Notes: generated from the sequence alone by a model not told the origin. DNA of 64,000 nucleotides from CAIWHR01 sp039931775 (GCA_039931775.1 JBDTRG010000050.1:1-64000); one strand, 5' to 3'; counted from the stretch's first letter, positions 52,699-61,769 are shown. Numbers and translations: made by a program.

Positions 52699-53076
52699 TC
52701 AGGGAGCCGCGTCGAACGCGGCAAGGGCCGGCGTCGAAATCTCTGCGACAGCGTCGCGGACCGACGGAAACACCTCGAGCACGCGGTCGAAGCGGCTGAT
52801 CGCGAAGATCTCAACGACCACCGGCTGCAACGCGGCAACAGCAATGCGCGCCCCTCGTCCGCGCATCTCCTTGGCGGCGATCATCAGTACCCGTAGCCCG
52901 ACGCTGCTGATGTAATCGACGCCGGCGAAATCCAGGACGACGCCGGTCTTGCCGGCGGCCGACTGCGCTACCAGCGGCGAGAGCGACTGTTCGAGATGGC
53001 TTGCCGCCGAATGGTCGATCCGGCCGATGGGGGTGGCCACGACGATATCGGCAAACTGTCGGCTCGAGAATTGCAC
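52699..53076 (-). CDS. STAS-domain anti-sigma factor antagonist
   Basis: 125 residues, GTG start with GGAG ahead. Stand-alone STAS domain: IVVATPIGRIDHSAASHLEQSL, VVLDFAGVDYISSVGLRVLM with candidate phosphoserine Ser57/Ser58, IAVAALQPVVVEIFAISRFD. In partner switching the Ser is phosphorylated by an RsbW-like kinase and freed by a SpoIIE/RsbU phosphatase, both present in this locus. First gene of the minus-strand operon; divergent from the GT41 gene. Confidence 0.92.
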   Translation of the reverse strand: MQFSSRQFADIVVATPIGRIDHSAASHLEQSLSPLVAQSAAGKTGVVLDFAGVDYISSVGLRVLMIAAKEMRGRGARIAVAALQPVVVEIFAISRFDRVLEVFPSVRDAVAEISTPALAAFDAAP

Positions 53077-53198
53077 GAAGGCTCCACCCCATCCTGCGTT
53101 GACGCGCGCGGCAAACCGTGCTGATTATACGGAACCTTTCGGCGCTTTTGGCGCACCCGCCGCTGCGCCGGCCACCCCTTCCTCTCAACGCCCCGTAC

Positions 53199-55466
53199 AT
53201 GTTACCGCCGCCGTCGCGCAATGCCCGCTGCCCCTGTGGCAGCGGAAAGCGTTACAAGGAATGCCACGGCGCGCTCAAAGTGCCCGCTGCCGACCTCACC
53301 CCCGCTCCCGACTTCGTCGTGGCCGCGCAGACAGCGATGAATGGTGGCCGCCCGGCCGAGGCGCTCGAGTGGTTGCGGCGCGCGCTTGCGGCGGATCCCG
53401 AGAGCGCCGAGCTGCTGCGGGAGTGCGCGCGGATCGAATGGCTGATGGGACAGACGGCAGGCGCGGCTCATAGCTGTCGCGCCGCGCTCGCTCTCGCACC
53501 TGCCGACGTCGCGGCGTGGAACCTGATGGGTGAGATCGAACGAGCGACGGACCCGGCTGCCGCCGAGGCGGCCTGGCGCCGCGCACTCGACGCGGCGCCG
53601 CGCAACGCCGAGGCGCACTTTCATCTCGGCAATCTTCACCGGGAACGCGGCGATCTCGACGGCGCCCTCCTCCACTTTGAAGCAGCCCGCGAGGCGACGC
53701 CGGAACACGCCGGACTCCTCAACAATCTCGGCCTCGTCCTCGAAGCGCGCGGCGACCGCGATGCCGCGGAGGATTGCTACCGCCGGGTGCTTGCGACGGA
53801 TGCGCGTCACCCCGATGCCCTGGGAAACCTCGCGAACTCGCTGTTCGAGCGCGAAAAATTTCGCGAATCCGCCGCGACGTACGAGCGCCTCTTCGCCGTC
53901 CGGCATGATGTTCCGGCCCCGGTCTGGGTACGCCGCGGTATGGCGAGCCAGCGCGTAGGCGACTTCGAATCGGCGGAATCGTTCTTTCGCGAAGCGGCGC
54001 GCCTGCTGCCGGACGACGTGCGCATCCAGCACAATCTCGGCACCGTGCTGTCCGAGCTTCTGCGCTACGCGGAGGCCGAACCCGCGTGGCTTCGCTCCCT
54101 GGAACTTTCACCCGACAGCCCCTACGCGCTGTCGATGCTCGCGTACGGGCGCCAGCATCGCTGCGACTGGCGCGGACTAGGCGAACTGCACGAAAGGCTC
54201 AATCGCCTCCTGGAGTCGGACGAAGTCGCGACCGAGGACAGGGTCAACCCCTTCGCGCTGCTGACGATGCCGACCTCGCCTCGGGCGCAGCTGCGGGCGG
54301 CGCAACGCTGGGCACGCGGATTCGCGCCGGCAATCCCGGTTGCGCGACCCCCGGTCGACGCCGCGCCCGGCAAGAGGTTACGAATCGGATTCGTCTCGTC
54401 GGACCTCCGGATGCATCCGATGGTGTATCTGTCGCTGGAGTACTGGGAGCGCCTCGACCGCGACCGGTTCGAGACTTACGCCTACGGTATCAGGGAGCGC
54501 CACCCCGGTCCGCTCGGGCAACGCGTCGAGTCGGCATTCGATCACTTCGTCGACGTCGCCGACGCGCCGGTCGAATCGATCGGGGAGCGCATCCGGGACG
54601 ACCGCATATCGATCCTGGTCGACCTCAACGGCTACACGCAGCACTCGCGCGAGCGGATCTTCGCGCTGCGTCCTGCGCCGATGCAAGTCCAGTTCCTCGG
54701 CTATCAGGGGACGCTCGGCGCACCGTGGTACGACTACGTGCTGGTCGATCATTTCGGCGCGCCGGAGGCGATGCAGCCGTACTTCACCGAGCGGCTGCTG
54801 TACCTGCCGCACGCGTCGTTCCCGAGCGATACGCGCCGCGCACCCGCCGGACCTCCCCCTTCGCGCGAAGCGTGCGGCCTTCCGCCGAACGCCTTCGTGT
54901 TCTGCTGCTTCAACAACGCGTTCAAGATCCTCCCCGATCTGTTCGCGGTCTGGATGAGGCTGCTCCGCGCAGTGGACGGCAGCGTGCTCTGGCTCCTCGA
55001 ATGCGGCGCCGACGCGGAAACGAACCTGCGCCGCGAAGCGGCAACGATGGGGATCGATCCGGGACGCCTGATCTTCGCGCCGCGGATCTCGCCGGTAGAA
55101 CGCCACATGGCGCGCATCGAAGTCGCCGACCTCTTCGTCGATTCGTACCCTTATGGCGCGCACACGACCGCGAACGACGCGCTGCTCGCCGGCGTGCCCG
55201 TGGTTGCCCACGTCGGACAGACGCTGGCGAGCCGGGTCGCCGGCAGCCAGCTCCATGCGATCGGGATGCCCGAACTGGTGACTCGGGACCGGGAAGGGTT
55301 CGAGACGCTCGCGCGGCGTCTCGCGCAAAGCCCGCGGGAGCTCGCCCTGCTTCGGGCGCGGCTCGCCGCGAATCGGACAACGCATCCGCTCTTCGATATG
55401 GCGCGCTACACCCGCGATTTCGAGGACGCTCTGCTCACCGGTTGGCGCAGCCTGAAGGGTCCGTAG
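53199..55466 (+). CDS. SEC-C/TPR/O-GlcNAc transferase-like (GT41) protein
   Basis: 755 residues. From ATG 53199 the protein begins with a SEC-C zinc motif, Cys11-Pro-Cys13...Cys22-His23 (NARCPCGSGKRYKECHG). Several TPR repeats follow (about residues 45-300, e.g. AEAHFHLGNLHRERGDLDGAL, AGLLNNLGLVLEARGDRDAAE). The C-terminal half is a GT41/SPINDLY-like catalytic region: RIGFVSSDLRMHPMVYL, LVDLNGYTQHSRERI, FLGYQGTLGAPWYDY, FNNAFKILPDLFAVWMRLL, DSYPYGAHTTANDALLAGVPVV. Bacterial homologues glycosylate proteins such as adhesins or flagellins. SEC-C at the N-terminus is unusual in this family. No acceptor gene is obvious nearby. Confidence 0.9.
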   Translation: MLPPPSRNARCPCGSGKRYKECHGALKVPAADLTPAPDFVVAAQTAMNGGRPAEALEWLRRALAADPESAELLRECARIEWLMGQTAGAAHSCRAALALAPADVAAWNLMGEIERATDPAAAEAAWRRALDAAPRNAEAHFHLGNLHRERGDLDGALLHFEAAREATPEHAGLLNNLGLVLEARGDRDAAEDCYRRVLATDARHPDALGNLANSLFEREKFRESAATYERLFAVRHDVPAPVWVRRGMASQRVGDFESAESFFREAARLLPDDVRIQHNLGTVLSELLRYAEAEPAWLRSLELSPDSPYALSMLAYGRQHRCDWRGLGELHERLNRLLESDEVATEDRVNPFALLTMPTSPRAQLRAAQRWARGFAPAIPVARPPVDAAPGKRLRIGFVSSDLRMHPMVYLSLEYWERLDRDRFETYAYGIRERHPGPLGQRVESAFDHFVDVADAPVESIGERIRDDRISILVDLNGYTQHSRERIFALRPAPMQVQFLGYQGTLGAPWYDYVLVDHFGAPEAMQPYFTERLLYLPHASFPSDTRRAPAGPPPSREACGLPPNAFVFCCFNNAFKILPDLFAVWMRLLRAVDGSVLWLLECGADAETNLRREAATMGIDPGRLIFAPRISPVERHMARIEVADLFVDSYPYGAHTTANDALLAGVPVVAHVGQTLASRVAGSQLHAIGMPELVTRDREGFETLARRLAQSPRELALLRARLAANRTTHPLFDMARYTRDFEDALLTGWRSLKGP

Positions 55467-55596
55467 CGCGGAACTCTCGAGCCCTATTGTTGATCAAATC
55501 AATCGGGTATAATGGCGTCGATCGATTCGATCGAGAGAATTGATCGACCGTAAGCAGCGCGCTTCGTCAAGTGCTTGATTTAATGAAAGGTTCAAG
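55467..55596 (+). promoter_or_regulatory. iscR promoter region
   Basis: 130 bases. TATAAT at 55508-55513 is the -10; TTGTTG (55487-55492, 15-bp spacer) or TATTGT (17-bp) is the -35. Downstream lie overlapping GATC-rich palindromes (gtcgatcgattcgatcgag... and ttgatcgac, 55517-55549). Leader of about 75 bases to iscR. Confidence 0.7.
55486..55510 (+). promoter_or_regulatory. Putative type-1 IscR binding site
   Basis: ATTGTTGATCA-AAT-CAATCGGGTAT fits the E. coli type-1 consensus (ATASYYGACTRwwwYAGTCRRSTAT, recalled) at 21 of 25 positions. It spans the -35 and runs into the -10, the expected position for [2Fe-2S]-IscR repression of its own operon. Confidence 0.65.
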
Positions 55597-56079
55597 ATGA
55601 GGCTCACGACCAAAGGGCGATTTGCAGTGACGGCGATGATCGACCTCGCGATGCAGCATGGCAGCGGGCCGGTCACGTTGGCCGAAATCAGCCAGCGCCA
55701 GAAGATTTCCTTGTCGTACCTCGAACAGCTGTTCGCCAAGCTGCGCCGCCGGTCGCTCGTCGACAGCGTTCGCGGGCCGGGCGGCGGCTATTGCCTCGCC
55801 AAGGACATGGGGGAGGTGTCGGTCGCCGACATCATTCTGGCCGTCGATGAACCCATCGACGCCACGCAATGCGGCGGCAAGGAAAACTGCCTGGACGATC
55901 ACAAATGCATCACGCACGACTTGTGGGCCAAGCTCAACGACCACCTTCTGGACTACCTGCGCGCGGTGACGCTGAAGCAATTGGTCGACGGGCAAAAGGC
56001 CAAGGCGGCCGGCGTCGCGCCGGTCCAGGACATGCGCGAAACACTCCCCAAGCGAGTCCGGACGCCGGTCTCGGCTTGA
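55597..56079 (+). CDS. iscR: IscR, iron-sulfur cluster regulator
   Basis: 160 residues, Rrf2 family. N-terminal winged helix MRLTTKGRFAVTAMIDLA, with LSYLEQLFAKLRRRSLVDSVRGPGGGY. Cluster ligands Cys92, Cys98, Cys104 and His107 are at the same positions as in E. coli IscR, so it should bind [2Fe-2S] and repress when clusters are plentiful. First gene of the SUF operon; a type-1-like site overlaps its promoter, supporting autoregulation. Confidence 0.96.
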   Translation: MRLTTKGRFAVTAMIDLAMQHGSGPVTLAEISQRQKISLSYLEQLFAKLRRRSLVDSVRGPGGGYCLAKDMGEVSVADIILAVDEPIDATQCGGKENCLDDHKCITHDLWAKLNDHLLDYLRAVTLKQLVDGQKAKAAGVAPVQDMRETLPKRVRTPVSA

Positions 56080-56098
56080 TCATTCGAGGTGGATGGCA

Positions 56099-56440
56099 AT
56101 GGCGATCACACTCACTGAAAACGCGGCACGACATATCCGTGCGCAACTCGTCCAGCGCGGCAAGGGGCTCGGACTGCGCATCGGGGTCAAGAAGGTCGGC
56201 TGTTCCGGCTTTGCGTACACGTTCGACTTCGCCGACGAAGTCGGTGCGGGGGACTCCCTGATCGAAGCGCACGACGCCGCCGTCGTTATCGGCGGCGACA
56301 GCCTGCCGTACCTCGACGGCGCGCGCATCGATTTCGTCAAGGACGGGTTGAAGCAGATGTTCACGTTCGACAACCCCAATGTCGACAACACCTGCGGCTG
56401 CGGCGAGAGCTTCAGCCTCAAGGAAACGAGCAAGGCCTAG
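56099..56440 (+). CDS. sufA: A-type iron-sulfur carrier (SufA/IscA)
   Basis: 113 residues. HesB/IscA fold with the three cluster-binding cysteines Cys35 (KKVGCSGFAY), Cys99 and Cys101 (NTCGCGESF). Carries Fe-S clusters from the SufBCD scaffold to apo-proteins. Start: ATG 56093 and ATG 56099 are both in frame; GAGG at 56086-56089 is better spaced for 56099, which gives the usual MAITLTENAA. Between iscR (19 bases) and sufB (53 bases). Confidence 0.94.
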   Translation: MAITLTENAARHIRAQLVQRGKGLGLRIGVKKVGCSGFAYTFDFADEVGAGDSLIEAHDAAVVIGGDSLPYLDGARIDFVKDGLKQMFTFDNPNVDNTCGCGESFSLKETSKA

Positions 56441-56493
56441 GCGCAGAGCGCACGAACCCAGTTCCTGTCCGGCTGCCTGTCGGAGCAAGACCC

Positions 56494-57930
56494 ATGAGTA
56501 CCGTCCTACAAAATCTGGTCAATCAGCCGTACCTGCACGGCTTCGTCACGGACATCGAGTCCGACGTCGCGCCCAAGGGGCTCGACGAAAACACGATCAG
56601 GATGATTTCGGGCAAGAAGAACGAGCCGCAGTGGCTGCTCGACTTTCGCCTCGACGCGTACCGCCACTGGCTGGGGATGACGGAGCCGACGTGGCCCAAC
56701 GTCAGGTATCCGAAGATCGACTTCCAGGCGATCACCTACTACTCGGCGCCGAAAACGAAGGCGAAGTACGACAGCATCGACCAGGTCGACCCCGAGCTCC
56801 TGCGCACGTTCGAGAAGCTCGGCGTGCCGATGAACGAGCGCGCCAAGCTCGCCGGAGTCGCGGTCGACGTCGTCTTCGACAGCGTGTCGGTCGCGACCAC
56901 CTACAAGGAAAAGCTGGCCGAGGTCGGCATCGTCTTCTGTTCGATCTCGGAAGCGGTGCAGAAGCACCCGGAGCTCGTGCGGAAATACCTCGGCACGGTT
57001 GTGCCCACCGGCGACAACTACTACGCAGCGCTCAATTCGGCGGTGTTCACCGACGGCTCGTTCTGCTTCATTCCGAAGGGCGTCAGGTGCCCGATGGACC
57101 TGTCGACCTATTTCCGGATCAACACGCAGGACTCCGGCCAGTTCGAGCGCACGCTGATCATCGCCGAGGAAGGCGCGTCGGTCAGCTACCTCGAAGGCTG
57201 CACGGCGCCGAAGTTCGACACCAATCAACTGCACGCGGCCGTCGTCGAGCTCATCGCACTCGACCGCGCCGACATCAAATACTCGACCGTACAGAACTGG
57301 TACGCGGGGGACGAAAACGGGGTCGGTGGCATCTACAACTTCGTCACGAAGCGCGGCCTGTGCAAGGGCGTGGATTCGCGAATCTCGTGGACGCAGGTCG
57401 AAACCGGCTCGGCGATCACGTGGAAATATCCGAGCTGCGTGCTGCTTGGCGACAATTCGATCGGCGAATTCTATTCGGTGGCGCTCACCAACCACCACCA
57501 GCAGGCCGACACGGGCACGAAAATGATCCACATCGGCCGGAACACGCGCAGCACCATCGTCAGCAAGGGCATTTCGGCAGGCCAATCGAACAACAGCTAC
57601 CGCGGGTTGGTCAGGATCGGGCCGAAGGCCGACGGCGCGCGCAACTACTCGCAATGCGACTCGATGCTGATCGGCGACCGGTGCGGCGCCAACACCTTTC
57701 CCTACATCAGCGTGGGCAACCCCGGGGCGACCGTCGAACACGAGGCCTCGACGTCCAAGATCGGCGAGGATCAGCTCTTTTACTTCGCGCAGCGCGGAGT
57801 CGGCGCCGAAGAGGCGGTCTCGATGATCATCAACGGGTTCTGCAAGACGGTGTTCCAGCAGCTGCCGATGGAGTTCGCCGTCGAGGCGACCAAGCTCCTC
57901 GGCCTGAAGCTCGAAGGAAGCGTCGGATGA
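56494..57930 (+). CDS. sufB: SufB, Fe-S assembly scaffold
   Basis: 478 residues, full length. Beta-helix scaffold subunit of SufBC2D on which the cluster is built. Recognised by VTDIESDVAPKGL, CSISEAVQKHPELVRKYLG, CFIPKGVRCPMDLSTYFRIN, QFERTLIIAEEGASVSYLEGCTAP and the C-terminal ISVGNPGATVEHEAS. ATG 56494 has GGAGCAAG six bases upstream. Ends in an ATGA overlap with sufC. Confidence 0.97.
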   Translation: MSTVLQNLVNQPYLHGFVTDIESDVAPKGLDENTIRMISGKKNEPQWLLDFRLDAYRHWLGMTEPTWPNVRYPKIDFQAITYYSAPKTKAKYDSIDQVDPELLRTFEKLGVPMNERAKLAGVAVDVVFDSVSVATTYKEKLAEVGIVFCSISEAVQKHPELVRKYLGTVVPTGDNYYAALNSAVFTDGSFCFIPKGVRCPMDLSTYFRINTQDSGQFERTLIIAEEGASVSYLEGCTAPKFDTNQLHAAVVELIALDRADIKYSTVQNWYAGDENGVGGIYNFVTKRGLCKGVDSRISWTQVETGSAITWKYPSCVLLGDNSIGEFYSVALTNHHQQADTGTKMIHIGRNTRSTIVSKGISAGQSNNSYRGLVRIGPKADGARNYSQCDSMLIGDRCGANTFPYISVGNPGATVEHEASTSKIGEDQLFYFAQRGVGAEEAVSMIINGFCKTVFQQLPMEFAVEATKLLGLKLEGSVG

Positions 57931-58733
57931 TCCGGCAGGACAGCAGGACACTGCTCGAGGTTCGCGGACTTCGCGCGACCGTCAACGGCACCGAGATCCT
58001 CAAGGGGATCGACTTCACAGTGCGGTTGGGCGAAGTGCACGCGATCATGGGGCCGAACGGCTCGGGCAAGAGCACGTTCGCCAAGGTGCTCGCCGGCCAT
58101 CCTGCCTACGTCGTGACCGGCGGCGAAGTCATCTACGATGGCCGCAACCTCCTAGATCGCAAGCCGGAGGAGCGGGCGCGCGCCGGCATTTTCCTCGCCT
58201 TCCAGTACCCGGTCGAGATTCCGGGTGTAGCCAACAGCCAGTTCCTGCGCCTCGCCTACAACTCGGTGCAGGGGGAGCGCGGCAAGGACGAACTCGACCC
58301 GCTCGAGTTCGACGACTTCGTGCGCGAGAAGATGAAGCTCCTCGACATGAATCCCGGGTTTCTCGCCCGCAGCGTCAACGAGGGGTTCTCCGGCGGCGAG
58401 AAGAAGCGCAACGAGGTGCTGCAGATGGCGCTGCTCGAGCCGCGGCTCGCGTTCCTCGACGAAACCGACTCCGGGCTCGACATCGATGCGCTGCGCGTGG
58501 TCGCCGGCGGAATCAACCAGCTGTCGACGATGGACAATGCGATGGTCCTGGTGACGCACTACCAGCGGTTGCTGAATTACATCGTGCCGGACTACGTGCA
58601 CGTGATGGACTCGGGCCGCATCATCAAGACCGGCGGGCGCGAGCTCGCGCTGGAGCTCGAGTCGCGCGGCTACGATTGGGTCGGCGCCGAGCATCGCGCG
58701 GCGGAGTCGGCAGCCATGGGAACCGCGCGATGA
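57927..58733 (+). CDS. sufC: SufC, Fe-S assembly ATPase
   Basis: 268 residues. ABC ATPase of SufBC2D: Walker A GPNGSGKSTFAKVLAG, signature FSGGEKKRNEVLQMALLEP, Walker B LAFLDETDSGLDIDALR, switch His in LVTHYQRLLNYI. These are SufC-specific variants. Drives conformational change needed for cluster assembly. Four-base overlaps with sufB and sufD. The tail after residue ~248 is slightly longer than in E. coli SufC. Confidence 0.97.
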   Translation: MIRQDSRTLLEVRGLRATVNGTEILKGIDFTVRLGEVHAIMGPNGSGKSTFAKVLAGHPAYVVTGGEVIYDGRNLLDRKPEERARAGIFLAFQYPVEIPGVANSQFLRLAYNSVQGERGKDELDPLEFDDFVREKMKLLDMNPGFLARSVNEGFSGGEKKRNEVLQMALLEPRLAFLDETDSGLDIDALRVVAGGINQLSTMDNAMVLVTHYQRLLNYIVPDYVHVMDSGRIIKTGGRELALELESRGYDWVGAEHRAAESAAMGTAR

Positions 58734-60028
58734 ACGCGACGGGATACCTCGAGTCCCTGCTCGCCGCTCAACCGAAACTGCCGGCGAGTCCGCTCGCGAG
58801 GCTCAACGACCTTCGCGCCGAGGCGGTCGACCGCGTCGGCGTGCTGACCGTCCCGACGATCCGCGACGAGGAATGGCGCTTTACCGACCTTTCGCCGCTC
58901 ACTCGCCTGTCGTTCCAGCCGGTACGCACATCCACCCTTCCCGACGGTGGCGAGCTGCGCCGCTTCCGTCTCGACGAGGCGGCGACGCGCGTGGTCTTCG
59001 TCGACGGCGTACACGCGCCCGGCCTGTCGCACGTCGCGCCCGGCGTCGCCGTCGCCGTGACCCTGTCGACGGCGACGCAGGCACACCGCGCGGCGATCGA
59101 CCTCCATCTCGGCCGGCACGTGAACTTTCGCGATGACGTTTTCGCAGCGCTGAACACGGCCTTCCTCCAGGACGGCACGTCGATCGTCGCGCCCCGGGGC
59201 ACGGCGGTCGCGGCACCCGTGCACCTGCTGCACATCGCGACGCAAAAGGATGCCGCGAGCTATCCGCGCTGCCTCGTCGTTGCCGAGCCCGGTAGCGCCG
59301 TGACCGTCATCGAGGACTTCGTCTCGCTTCAGGAGGGCGCCTACTTCACCGACGCCGTGACGGAAATCGCGATTGCCGCCGATGCGCGCGTCGATCACGT
59401 CCGCGTTCAGCGCGACGGCGGCCAGGCGTTCCATATCGCGAACTGCGCGGTCTCGCTCGGGGCCGGCAGCAGCTATCGCTCGGTCAGCGTCGCGCTCGGG
59501 GCGCGGATATCGCGATACAGCCTCCGGGTGCTGCAGACCGAGGCCGGCGCCCACTGCACGATCGACGGGCTCGCCGTCATCAGCGGCCGCCAGCTCGCCG
59601 ACACGCACACGTCGATCGACCACGCGATGCCGGACGGCGTAAGCCGCCAGAGGCACAAATGCATCGTCGGCGGCGCGGCGCACGCGGTATTCAACGGCAA
59701 GATCATGGTGCGCCCGGGGGCGCAGCGCACCGACTCGTCCCAGTCGAGCCGCAACCTGCTCCTGACCGGGAGGGCGCACGTCGACACCAAGCCGCAGCTC
59801 GAGATCTTCGCCGACGACGTGAAGTGCGCGCACGGCGCGACAGTCGGGCAGCTCGACGGCGATGCGCTGTTCTACCTTGCGAGCCGCGGGATCGAAACCA
59901 CGGCGGCGCGCAATCTACTCACCTATGCGTTCGGCGCCGAGATCATCGATCGCATCCCCGTCACCTCACTCAGGAACCTGCTCGAGACGACCTTGCTCGC
60001 CCAAACGACAGCGACTCACCAGCCATGA
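58730..60028 (+). CDS. sufD: SufD, Fe-S assembly protein
   Basis: 432 residues, paralogue of SufB and third part of SufBC2D. DEEWRFTDLSPL near residue 45, FNGKIMVRPGAQRTDSSQSSRNLLL, DTKPQLEIFADDVKCAHGATVGQLD, FYLASRGIETTAAR are the SufD core. Needed for iron entry and stability of the complex in E. coli. ATG 58730 overlaps the sufC stop by 4 bases and the end overlaps sufS by 4 bases. Confidence 0.96.
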   Translation: MNATGYLESLLAAQPKLPASPLARLNDLRAEAVDRVGVLTVPTIRDEEWRFTDLSPLTRLSFQPVRTSTLPDGGELRRFRLDEAATRVVFVDGVHAPGLSHVAPGVAVAVTLSTATQAHRAAIDLHLGRHVNFRDDVFAALNTAFLQDGTSIVAPRGTAVAAPVHLLHIATQKDAASYPRCLVVAEPGSAVTVIEDFVSLQEGAYFTDAVTEIAIAADARVDHVRVQRDGGQAFHIANCAVSLGAGSSYRSVSVALGARISRYSLRVLQTEAGAHCTIDGLAVISGRQLADTHTSIDHAMPDGVSRQRHKCIVGGAAHAVFNGKIMVRPGAQRTDSSQSSRNLLLTGRAHVDTKPQLEIFADDVKCAHGATVGQLDGDALFYLASRGIETTAARNLLTYAFGAEIIDRIPVTSLRNLLETTLLAQTTATHQP

Positions 60029-61284
60029 ACGCGCTCCCGACCGCACTGAAAGCCCGAACGACCTCTGATTACGATGTCGAGAGGATCCGCGCCGATTTCC
60101 CGATCCTCGGCATCAAGGTCAACGGCAAACCGCTCGTCTACCTGGACAACGCGGCGTCGAGCCAGATGCCCCGGCAGGTGATCGACCGCCTCGTTCGCTA
60201 CCAGACCACACAGCACGCCAACGTCAATCGCGGCGTGCATTATCTGTCCGAGGTCGCGACGCACGAGTACGAAGAGGCCCGCCGCAAGGTGCAGCACTTC
60301 GTCAATGCGCGCGAGGACCGCGAAATCATCTTCACGAGCGGCACCACGGAGGCCATCAACCTGGTGACGCACGGTTACGGCCGCCGGTACATCGGCGCCG
60401 GCGACGAAATCATTCTCACCACACTCGAGCACCATTCGAACATCGTGCCCTGGCAGATGCTGGCCGAAGAAAAGGGCGCGACCATCCGCGTGGTGCCGGT
60501 CGACGACGCCGGCGACCTGCTGATCGACGCCTACGAGGGACTCTTCAACGACCGAACCAAGTTCGTCGCCGCGATGCACGTGTCGAACGCGCTGGGCACG
60601 ATCAACCCGATCAAGCGCATGATTGCATTCGCCCATGCGCGAGGCGTGCCGGTGCTCATCGACGGCGCGCAGGCAGTGCCGCACCTCAAAGTCGACGTGC
60701 AGGACCTCGACTGCGACTTCTATGCCTTCTCGGGACACAAGATGTGCGGACCGACGGGCATCGGCATCCTCTACGGCAAGGCGGCCGTGCTCGAGCGCAT
60801 GCAGCCGTTCAAGGGCGGCGGCGACATGATCCTGTCGGTGACCTTCGAGAAGACCACCTACAACTCGATCCCCCACCGCTTCGAGGCCGGCACGCCGCCG
60901 ATTGCCGCGGCGGTCGGACTCGGCGCGGCGGTCGACTACCTGTCGGCGATCGGCATGGACGCGATTGCCGCGCACGAGCACGAGTTGCTCGACTACGCCA
61001 CCGCGCAAGTGAGCCGGATCAAGGGCGTGCGCATCATCGGCACCGCCGTCCGGAAGGCCTCGGTGCTGTCCTTCGCCATCGACGGCGTGCACCCGCACGA
61101 CGTCGGCACGCTGCTCAACCAGGAAGGCATCGCGGTGCGCACCGGGCATCATTGCGCGCAGCCCGTCATGCAGCGCTTCAACGTGCCGGCGACATCGCGC
61201 GCGTCGTTCGCGCTCTACAACACGATGGCCGAGGTCGATGCGCTCGTTCACGGCATCCGCGAAGTTCAGAAGGTGTTCGCGTAA
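60025..61284 (+). CDS. sufS: SufS cysteine desulfurase
   Basis: 419 residues. Group II PLP desulfurase that takes sulfur from cysteine as persulfide. DNAASSQMPRQVID, ITLTTLEHHSNIVPW-like block, PLP Lys239 in FSGHKMCGP, active-site Cys377 in RTGHHCAQP on a short loop as in SufS. Needs a partner to accept sulfur; sufU is the next gene (TAATG overlap), and no sufE is in the operon. Start ATG 60025 overlaps sufD. Confidence 0.96.
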   Translation: MNALPTALKARTTSDYDVERIRADFPILGIKVNGKPLVYLDNAASSQMPRQVIDRLVRYQTTQHANVNRGVHYLSEVATHEYEEARRKVQHFVNAREDREIIFTSGTTEAINLVTHGYGRRYIGAGDEIILTTLEHHSNIVPWQMLAEEKGATIRVVPVDDAGDLLIDAYEGLFNDRTKFVAAMHVSNALGTINPIKRMIAFAHARGVPVLIDGAQAVPHLKVDVQDLDCDFYAFSGHKMCGPTGIGILYGKAAVLERMQPFKGGGDMILSVTFEKTTYNSIPHRFEAGTPPIAAAVGLGAAVDYLSAIGMDAIAAHEHELLDYATAQVSRIKGVRIIGTAVRKASVLSFAIDGVHPHDVGTLLNQEGIAVRTGHHCAQPVMQRFNVPATSRASFALYNTMAEVDALVHGIREVQKVFA

Positions 61285-61769
61285 TGGCCGATCCAAGAGC
61301 GCTGTACCAGGAGGTCATCCTCGACCACAACCGCAAGCCGCGCAACTTCGGCGCGCTCGCCCACGCGAGCCACCATGCGGAAGGCCACAATCCGCTTTGC
61401 GGCGATCGAATCACGGTGGCGCTCCGTCTCGACGGGGAGCGCGTCGACGGCATCGCGTTCGAGGGCGAGTCCTGCGCGATCTGCAAGGCGTCCGCGTCGA
61501 TGATGACGGTCAGCGTCAAGGGCAGGACACGCGAGGAAGCGGAAACGCTGATCCGCGAATTTCGCGAAATGGCGACCGGAACCATCGGTCCGGAAGGACT
61601 CGCCCATCTCGCACGACTGACGGTATTCGCCGGCGTGCGCGACCTGCCGACGCGCGTCAAATGCGCGATCCTCCCGTGGCATACGCTGCACGCGGCGTTG
61701 AACGCGATCGGCAGCACCACGACCGAGGCGGAAGACGACCCGATGCACGCGCCGATCGGGAGTGCCTGA
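61284..61769 (+). CDS. sufU: SufU sulfur acceptor
   Basis: 161 residues. IscU-like fold with Cys39-Asp41 (NPLCGDR), Cys64 (ESCAIC) and Cys127 (TRVKCAIL). The ~20-residue insertion before the last Cys (around residues 85-110) marks SufU rather than IscU. In Bacillus SufU is a zinc-dependent acceptor of SufS persulfide, replacing SufE. Tight overlaps with sufS and the Nfu gene show coupled expression. Cys67 is an extra cysteine next to Cys64. Confidence 0.94.
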   Translation: MADPRALYQEVILDHNRKPRNFGALAHASHHAEGHNPLCGDRITVALRLDGERVDGIAFEGESCAICKASASMMTVSVKGRTREEAETLIREFREMATGTIGPEGLAHLARLTVFAGVRDLPTRVKCAILPWHTLHAALNAIGSTTTEAEDDPMHAPIGSA

